Both the position numbers and the translations under genes were made by a program. The notes beneath the pieces were generated by a model. It did not search any database and was not told the DNA's origin. It worked only from the letters and a program-made list of their open reading frames with translations. A DNA stretch of 10,077 bases, from positions 1-10,077 of the forward strand of contig JALOTR010000048.1 in the NCBI GenBank assembly GCA_025457805.1. The letters are read 5' to 3'. Position 1 is the first letter of the stretch, and the number at the start of each line of letters is the position of its first letter. The stretch comes from Akkermansiaceae bacterium. GTDB lineage: Bacteria; Verrucomicrobiota; Verrucomicrobiia; Verrucomicrobiales; Akkermansiaceae. Positions 6,126 to 10,077 of the stretch are shown one piece after another.

Positions 6126-7526
6126 CTATCCCACATGCCGCCGGAGTCTTCTCACCACATCCAGCGCCTCCACTGCCATCGCGGAGAATGCCGGGCTGAT
6201 GCGTGGGTCTGCGGTCATGCGTTGCCAGAAATCCTCTGCCATGGCCGCCGCGGCGCACCATGGCTCTAACAACGAGGGCACGGGCGGGGCCGGGGCGAAA
6301 CGGCGTTGTATGATTTCGCCTTGTGGCCCGGGAGCCCAGAGCATGGGCAGCATGTCGTAACTGGGCGTGATGTGCAGCGGCAGCGAATCGGTTAGATAAA
6401 ACGCGAGATTTCCCGCATGCATGTCCGAGTTGCCAATCAGCTCGCCGAAGGCCTGCAAGCGGCGCACGGTCGCAAGCGAATCGTCACCGATGAGCCCGTG
6501 TTGCCGGAGCTCCATCACCGCGCTGTTCCAATCGCGTGCCAAGCCCACCGCGGCGGCGGAAATGGCTTCCAAGGAAACCACACCCCGTCGGCCCGCTGCG
6601 CCGCGTCGATCGAAGCGCGGGATTTCCAAAAACCTGCGCCCGCCGGCATCGAGCAAGCGCGCACCTGCAACTGCCAAGCCGGCCTCCGCCAGCACTTCGT
6701 GCGCATGGAATTCCCCAGCGAGCAGATCCGCCCAGCGGCGACCCGTTTGTTGTTCGATGGGGGCCGTGAACTTCACCAGCACCGGCCGGAAACCACCATC
6801 ATTCGTGCCCAGCGTGGCCAGAAACTTCGGTTGCTCGCCGCCCGCAGAGGAGCCGGGGAGATTTTGGGAAACCTCCACCGCTTGGGTGGGATAGAAGGTT
6901 TCCCGATCCTCCTCGCGAATCACCCGGCCCGACGGCAAATCGGCCGCACCCGCGAGGGCGAGTCGCAGCGCATCCTCGCCGAGCACGAGGTTTCCGGGCA
7001 AATCCTCACCGGCCGAATGAAGGAAAACGAGTGCGTCATCATCGCTCCAGCGTCGGGGATCTTCCGGCAACAAGAGCAGCCGCGAAATCCTCGCTGCGAT
7101 CAGGCGCCCGAGAAATCCCTGCGGCCGCAAATCGCCCAGGAAAAATGGAAATCCATTCCAAAGCCCGTTTTCCTCCGTGAAAATCCCCGCCCATTCCGGA
7201 GCTGCGCTCGCCCAGTTCACCCGCCACGAGCGCTCGTGCAAGGCCTCCAGCTCCGCCCATTCTGCCGCCCGCCCGTCCTCGCCGATCCGGAAAAGCGGCC
7301 AACGATTCCCGATGTTCCGGATCCCCCGCCGCAGCAGGTAGCGCGTGCTCCGCGTGGCCCCGAGGGTCACCAGTTCCTCGCCGAAATCCGGCAGGGTCCG
7401 GGCGATCGTCGTGCGATTCACCCGCAAGGCCGCCGCCAGTTCCGTGGCGGAAACCGGTCCCCGCGCCCGGATCAATGGGGCGAGGCTTTCTTGGGTGATT
7501 TGTGGAGGACGAGCCATTCGACGCAT
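6126..7526 (-). CDS. yjjJ: HipA-family Ser/Thr kinase toxin, YjjJ type with N-terminal HTH
   Basis: The 466-residue protein has an N-terminal winged helix-turn-helix (about 12-66: SATELAAALRVNRTTIARTL). The middle region (about 70-190) contains the YjjJ-like PQGFLGRLIA and DDLPGNLVLG stretches (here EDLPGNLVLG). A HipA kinase fold follows: Gly-rich loop SSAGGEQPKF (226-235), ATP Lys252 in LVKF, IPRFDR (302-307), catalytic GNSDMHAGN with D368 and N373, and metal-binding D391 in YDMLPM. All key residues are present, so an active kinase is likely. HipA of E. coli phosphorylates GltX; the target here is unknown. No separate HipB gene is next to it; the fused HTH may bind its own promoter. Alternative ATGs lie at 7526 and 7517. 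It converges on the GNAT toxin gene. Confidence 0.9.
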   Translation of the reverse strand: MRRMARPPQITQESLAPLIRARGPVSATELAAALRVNRTTIARTLPDFGEELVTLGATRSTRYLLRRGIRNIGNRWPLFRIGEDGRAAEWAELEALHERSWRVNWASAAPEWAGIFTEENGLWNGFPFFLGDLRPQGFLGRLIAARISRLLLLPEDPRRWSDDDALVFLHSAGEDLPGNLVLGEDALRLALAGAADLPSGRVIREEDRETFYPTQAVEVSQNLPGSSAGGEQPKFLATLGTNDGGFRPVLVKFTAPIEQQTGRRWADLLAGEFHAHEVLAEAGLAVAGARLLDAGGRRFLEIPRFDRRGAAGRRGVVSLEAISAAAVGLARDWNSAVMELRQHGLIGDDSLATVRRLQAFGELIGNSDMHAGNLAFYLTDSLPLHITPSYDMLPMLWAPGPQGEIIQRRFAPAPPVPSLLEPWCAAAAMAEDFWQRMTADPRISPAFSAMAVEALDVVRRLRRHVG

Positions 7527-7561
7527 GGATAATGCATCGAAAAAATCTACATTTCAATCAA

Positions 7562-7590
7562 AATATGTTCCTATAATCCATTGATTTCAA
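7562..7590 (-). promoter_or_regulatory. Candidate promoter of the HipA-family gene
   Basis: On the minus strand TTGAAA (7585-7590) and CATATT (7562-7567) are 17 bp apart, matching the sigma-70 consensus at 5 and 4 of 6 positions. They lie in a markedly AT-rich region (7527-7641). The predicted leader is about 30 nt. The AT content contrasts with the GC-rich neighbours, which makes the region the obvious promoter site but also raises chance matches. Confidence 0.5.
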
Positions 7591-7615
7591 ATTAAAACTG
7601 AAACCATACTCGATC

Positions 7616-7630
7616 ATTACGCATCGTAAT
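7616..7630. repeat. Perfect inverted repeat ATTACG-CAT-CGTAAT
   Basis: Two 6-bp arms flank a 3-bp centre, 11 bp downstream of the DUF3472 stop and about 25 bp upstream of the candidate HipA-gene -35 element. Symmetry and size fit a dimeric regulator site, for example for the HTH of the HipA-family protein. It could also be a weak 3' hairpin of the DUF3472 transcript; no T-run follows closely. Confidence 0.4.
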
Positions 7631-7641
7631 TTGAGATGAAT

Positions 7642-8931
7642 TCAAGGCCTCTCCAAAGCCCCAAAATCAATCTCCGGCTTGCGATCCGGCGTCCCCGGAC
7701 GGGTGAACAATTGGTTGAGCGCCACCCGCTCGTTGAAATAGCCGCCGTTGCGCATGAAAAACGAGCTCCCGGAAACTCCCCCTGCGTAGTCGAGGCGGTG
7801 GCCGCCGCCCGCCGTGCCATCGCCGGTGAAGCGCGCGGTGGTGATTTCGTGCCAGGTGCCTTCGGTGTCGCACACCCACTGGTTGCCGTGGAGCGAACGC
7901 CGACCGAGGTAGCCTTTCTGATCGTAGAAATTTTCCAAAAACGAATGGAATCCCGTGAGGTGGGTATCGGTTTTCGGGCGCTTGAAGGAGGCGATGAGTT
8001 TCCACTCCGCTTTGCCGACTTCGCCGAACCACGCGGTGTAGGTCGTGTTGCCTTGGCCATCGGGTTTTACGGAGGTCAGGAAACGATAGGTCGTGTCTGC
8101 CTTCCAGGGATAGACCAGAATGCTCTGGCCGCCGGAGCCCTCACCGCCAAATTCACCGCCACGGACCTCCGCGCCCTTTTTGAGAAGGATGACACGTGAG
8201 TCCTCCGGAATTTCGGATGGCCGGTCCGTGCTGTGCGGGCTCCACACGGAAAACAGGACCCAGCGCTCGGTTTCACTTTTCACCTGAATGCCGAAATAGC
8301 CCTGCCCGAATCCGTTCGCCATGAAATAGGAACCGATCGCATCCTCGCCCTTCGGCACCGTGAGTTCGCTGTAGGCATACTCGATGTTTTTCCCCTTCGG
8401 CAGCGGATAGCCGAGGTGCACGGAAGGCCCGCGCCGGCCCCAATAAAACATGCTGCCCTTGTTGTCGCGCACGAAGCTGGCCTTCATCTCCGGAGTTTTG
8501 GTGGAAACCACCAGATCGGAAATCTCCGCAAACACCGCCCCCGACTTGGCGACTCCACTGAAGTCCACCCTGAGGTATCCGGCGGCATCTGCCTGGAGCT
8601 TGCCCAGCGGCACGACATGAAACTCCGGCCCCTCCACCGCGATCTCCACCGCTTTGCCTGCCAGGCTTGCTTTCAAGGTCGATTTCCCATCGGGAACCCG
8701 CAGCCGCAGGGCAAGATCGAGTTCGCCCGGACGGTCCACATGAAACCACGTGGAAAGCATCGCAGCCGGGTCCTGCAAACGAACACCCTCACTCCGCCCC
8801 CGTTCCGGGCTGCCTTGGACAAAGTAGGAATTTCCCGCCATCGGGACCTGCCATGAAACCGGCTCCGCAGAGACCGCAAGCGTGGCGATGGAGAACAAAA
8901 ATGGAACGATGGTAGAAGCAATGGCGCGCAT
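7642..8931 (-). CDS. Secreted DUF5077-DUF3472 protein
   Basis: This 429-residue protein has a signal peptide (hydrophobic to about residue 21, likely cut after VSA). An N-terminal DUF5077-like beta-sandwich follows (about 26-145, WQVPMAGNSYFV and ELDLALRLRVPDG). The C-terminal DUF3472 domain (about 155-425) shows YSELTVPKGEDAIGSYFMAN, YFGIQVKSETERWVLFSVWSP, VILLKKGAEVRGGEFGGEGS, and VYPWKADTTYRFL. This two-domain form occurs in Bacteroidota and Verrucomicrobiota, often near polysaccharide-use genes; the biochemical role is unproven. The concanavalin-like beta-rich look suggests carbohydrate binding, which is inference. It appears to be a single-gene unit; no polysaccharide-degrading enzyme is in the window. 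A long-armed inverted repeat lies just before its start. Confidence 0.88.
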   Translation of the reverse strand: MRAIASTIVPFLFSIATLAVSAEPVSWQVPMAGNSYFVQGSPERGRSEGVRLQDPAAMLSTWFHVDRPGELDLALRLRVPDGKSTLKASLAGKAVEIAVEGPEFHVVPLGKLQADAAGYLRVDFSGVAKSGAVFAEISDLVVSTKTPEMKASFVRDNKGSMFYWGRRGPSVHLGYPLPKGKNIEYAYSELTVPKGEDAIGSYFMANGFGQGYFGIQVKSETERWVLFSVWSPHSTDRPSEIPEDSRVILLKKGAEVRGGEFGGEGSGGQSILVYPWKADTTYRFLTSVKPDGQGNTTYTAWFGEVGKAEWKLIASFKRPKTDTHLTGFHSFLENFYDQKGYLGRRSLHGNQWVCDTEGTWHEITTARFTGDGTAGGGHRLDYAGGVSGSSFFMRNGGYFNERVALNQLFTRPGTPDRKPEIDFGALERP

Positions 8932-8936
8932 AAGAT

Positions 8937-8984
8937 TCGGTTTTCAAAAACAAAAAGAACGCACCCCCATACTGCGAAAACCGA
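8937..8984. repeat. 9-bp inverted repeat in the DUF3472 leader region
   Basis: TCGGTTTTC (8937-8945) and GAAAACCGA (8976-8984) are perfect complements with a 30-bp spacer. In the minus-strand mRNA of the DUF3472 gene, the second arm would end 5 nt before the start codon, so the stem could hide the initiation region. As DNA it could be a pair of half-sites for a regulator. No firm promoter for either divergent gene was found in 8932-9076; on the + strand an isolated -10-like TAGAAT lies at 9025-9030. Confidence 0.45.
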
Positions 8985-9076
8985 TCATTCTTTCCGTTTC
9001 AACAAGGGGACCACAGAGAAGAGGTAGAATAAACCAGCTCTTGCAGCGGGAACTGCTTTGCGCTAGGTCATTGTGT

Positions 9077-9346
9077 ATGAAAAGCTTCTTGTTGGAGATC
9101 CCGGAGGGAGTGCTGGCTTCGGCCAAAATTCCCAAGGCACAACTCGAATCCGAGCTGAGACGACGACTGGCAGGAACTTTGTATGCCGATGGTGTGATCG
9201 GTGGCTCCGCTGCTTGTAAATTGGCGGGGCTTGAAAAAGCCGAGTTTCAATACTGGCTTGGGGAGCGTGGAATTGCCCAACCACTCGATGTTTCCGACTA
9301 TCAGCTTGAGCGTGAAAATCTCGAAGAATGGCTTCAGAACGCCTGA
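9077..9346 (+). CDS. UPF0175 family antitoxin
   Basis: The 89-residue protein matches the UPF0175 pattern: short N-terminal strand FLLEIPEGVL, a helix with LESELRRRLAGTLYADGVIGGSAACKLAGLEKAEFQYWLGERGI, and the C-terminal DVSDYQLERENLEEWL. The central part looks like a helix-turn-helix (GGSAACKLAGLEKAEFQYWL). UPF0175 genes commonly sit in front of DUF3368 PIN genes as antitoxins, as seen here with a 19-bp overlap. The frame continues open upstream to 8882, but the family homology begins at the ATG at 9077-9079, so that start is chosen. No Shine-Dalgarno sequence is visible. Confidence 0.9.
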   Translation: MKSFLLEIPEGVLASAKIPKAQLESELRRRLAGTLYADGVIGGSAACKLAGLEKAEFQYWLGERGIAQPLDVSDYQLERENLEEWLQNA

Positions 9347-9831
9347 TTATTTGCAACACCTCGCCATTGATCAATCTCGCTGAGACTGGTCACCTTGAGG
9401 TGCTGATGGAACTTCGAGGCACGGTCTGCATCGTCCCAAGCGTGGCCATTGAACTTCGGGCAAAGTCCCGCTTGTTTCCCAAAGCTGCGCAAGTGGTGGA
9501 TTCCGGGCAATTTCGGTTGCTGGGTCCGGAGGACGCTTTGTTGGTTCGAAGTTTTTCAGCCACCCTGCATCAGGGGGAGTCCGAATGCCTTGCCTTGGCA
9601 ATGGAACAACAGGGATCTTTGTTGATACTTGATGATCTTTCGGCCCGAGCGGCCGCAACTGCCAACGGCCTGGCTTTCACCGGCACTCTGGGCATTCTCG
9701 CTGCTGCGAAAGCACGCGGAAAAATCGATGCCTTGGCACCGGTGCTCAAGGAATTGAGAGATCGAGCGCGATTCTGGATCAGCCCGCAGTTGGAGATGAT
9801 GCTTTTAAAGGAGGCTGGAGAGATCAGATGA
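9328..9831 (+). CDS. DUF3368 PIN-domain toxin
   Basis: This 167-residue protein is a PIN-like nuclease of the DUF3368 family, the usual partner of UPF0175 antitoxins. Key features are CNTSPLINL (N10 where most VapC proteins have Asp), E42 in PSVAIELRAK, GESECLALA (84-92), LILDDLSARAAA with D102 and D103, and FTGTLGIL (117-124). These are the conserved lines of the family. The N-for-D change at the first position is, as far as I know, normal for DUF3368. The activity is assumed to be RNA cleavage; the target is unknown. The ATG at 9328 sits inside the antitoxin gene, which suggests translational coupling. It ends 6 bp from the converging lysS stop, with no terminator between. Confidence 0.9.
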   Translation: MASERLIICNTSPLINLAETGHLEVLMELRGTVCIVPSVAIELRAKSRLFPKAAQVVDSGQFRLLGPEDALLVRSFSATLHQGESECLALAMEQQGSLLILDDLSARAAATANGLAFTGTLGILAAAKARGKIDALAPVLKELRDRARFWISPQLEMMLLKEAGEIR

Positions 9832-9837
9832 TTCCAA

Positions 9838-10077
9838 TCAATCCTTCCTCTTCAACAACGGGAATAACACCACGTCACGGATCGTCGGGGCGCCGGTGAG
9901 CATCATGACGAGTCGGTCGATGCCGATGCCGATGCCGCCGGCGGGGGGCATGCCATGTTCGAGGGTTTCGATGAAATCATAGTCCACCATTTGCTCTTCC
10001 TCGCCGCCGGCCTGGTGTTCGAGGCGTTGGCGTTGGACGTCGGGGTCGTTGAGCTCGGAGTAGCCGGGGGAGATTTC
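9838..10077 (-). CDS. lysS: Lysine--tRNA ligase, C-terminal part (class II)
   Basis: The minus strand encodes 79 residues and a TGA stop (9838-9840); the gene continues beyond the right edge. The sequence shows [17 protein letters not shown], then [16 protein letters not shown], class II motif 3 [15 protein letters not shown] and the ending [14 protein letters not shown]. This is the classic C-terminus of LysS, with the ATP-binding motif 3 arginine present. The enzyme charges tRNA-Lys in the cytoplasm. Nothing suggests damage in the visible part. Its 3' end faces the DUF3368 toxin gene, 6 bp away. Confidence 0.95.
   Translation of the reverse strand, partial: EISPGYSELNDPDVQRQRLEHQAGGEEEQMVDYDFIETLEHGMPPAGGIGIGIDRLVMMLTGAPTIRDVVLFPLLKRKD

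Noticed and set aside
6417..7532. Long open frame on the + strand opposite the HipA-family gene
   Set aside because: It is rich in Arg, Pro and His with no recognisable domain, and lies wholly antisense to a gene with clear kinase motifs. In GC-rich DNA such frames arise from the codon bias of the real gene.
8882..9076. 65-codon N-terminal extension of the UPF0175 gene
   Set aside because: It overlaps the 5' end of the divergent DUF3472 gene and the intergenic region, and family homology starts at the internal ATG at 9077.
1810..9831. A CRISPR, phage-defence or integrated mobile element
   Set aside because: No repeat array, Cas, restriction, integrase, transposase or terminal repeat was found. 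The toxin modules alone do not show a mobile element.

Overview
The window looks like a chromosomal segment of a Verrucomicrobiota bacterium, most likely of the Verrucomicrobiales (Luteolibacter/Haloferula-like). That is an inference from the GC-rich coding sequence, a secreted DUF5077-DUF3472 protein, a periplasmic cytochrome c plus sorbosone-dehydrogenase-like propeller pair of a type expanded in the PVC group, and the absence of a clear Shine-Dalgarno sequence at nearly every start. No phage, transposase, integrase, CRISPR or tRNA is visible.

Layout from left to right. The 3' end of an unrecognised + strand gene (1-101) converges on a minus-strand block: a lipoprotein of the endonuclease/exonuclease/phosphatase family (111-1046), ribosomal protein L27 (rpmA, 1053-1304) and L21 (rplU, 1332-1643). 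An intrinsic terminator for rplU-rpmA lies inside the signal-peptide region of the lipoprotein gene. Next come a VapBC module (1810-2459, minus), a two-gene redox operon (cytochrome c, 4047-5105, then propeller, 2563-4050, minus), a DUF1778-GNAT (TacAT-like) module (5292-6117, plus), a stand-alone HipA-family kinase of the YjjJ type (6126-7526, minus), a secreted DUF5077-DUF3472 protein (7642-8931, minus), a UPF0175-DUF3368 toxin-antitoxin module (9077-9831, plus) and the 3' end of lysS (9838-10077, minus).

The striking property is the number of toxin loci. Four unrelated toxin chemistries (two PIN RNase families, an aminoacyl-tRNA acetyltransferase and a HipA-like kinase) sit within about 8 kb, interleaved with translation genes (rplU, rpmA, lysS) and housekeeping or secreted genes. 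The three two-gene modules each have antitoxin first and overlapping reading frames (4, 20 and 19 bp). Two toxin genes end tail-to-tail with their neighbours at gaps of 8 and 6 bp with no visible terminator. Each individual family is known. The cluster, the terminator embedded in a coding region, and several promoter-proximal inverted repeats are the points worth a second look. There is no gene-free stretch longer than 300 bases; the longest intergenic regions are about 100-190 bp and are described below.
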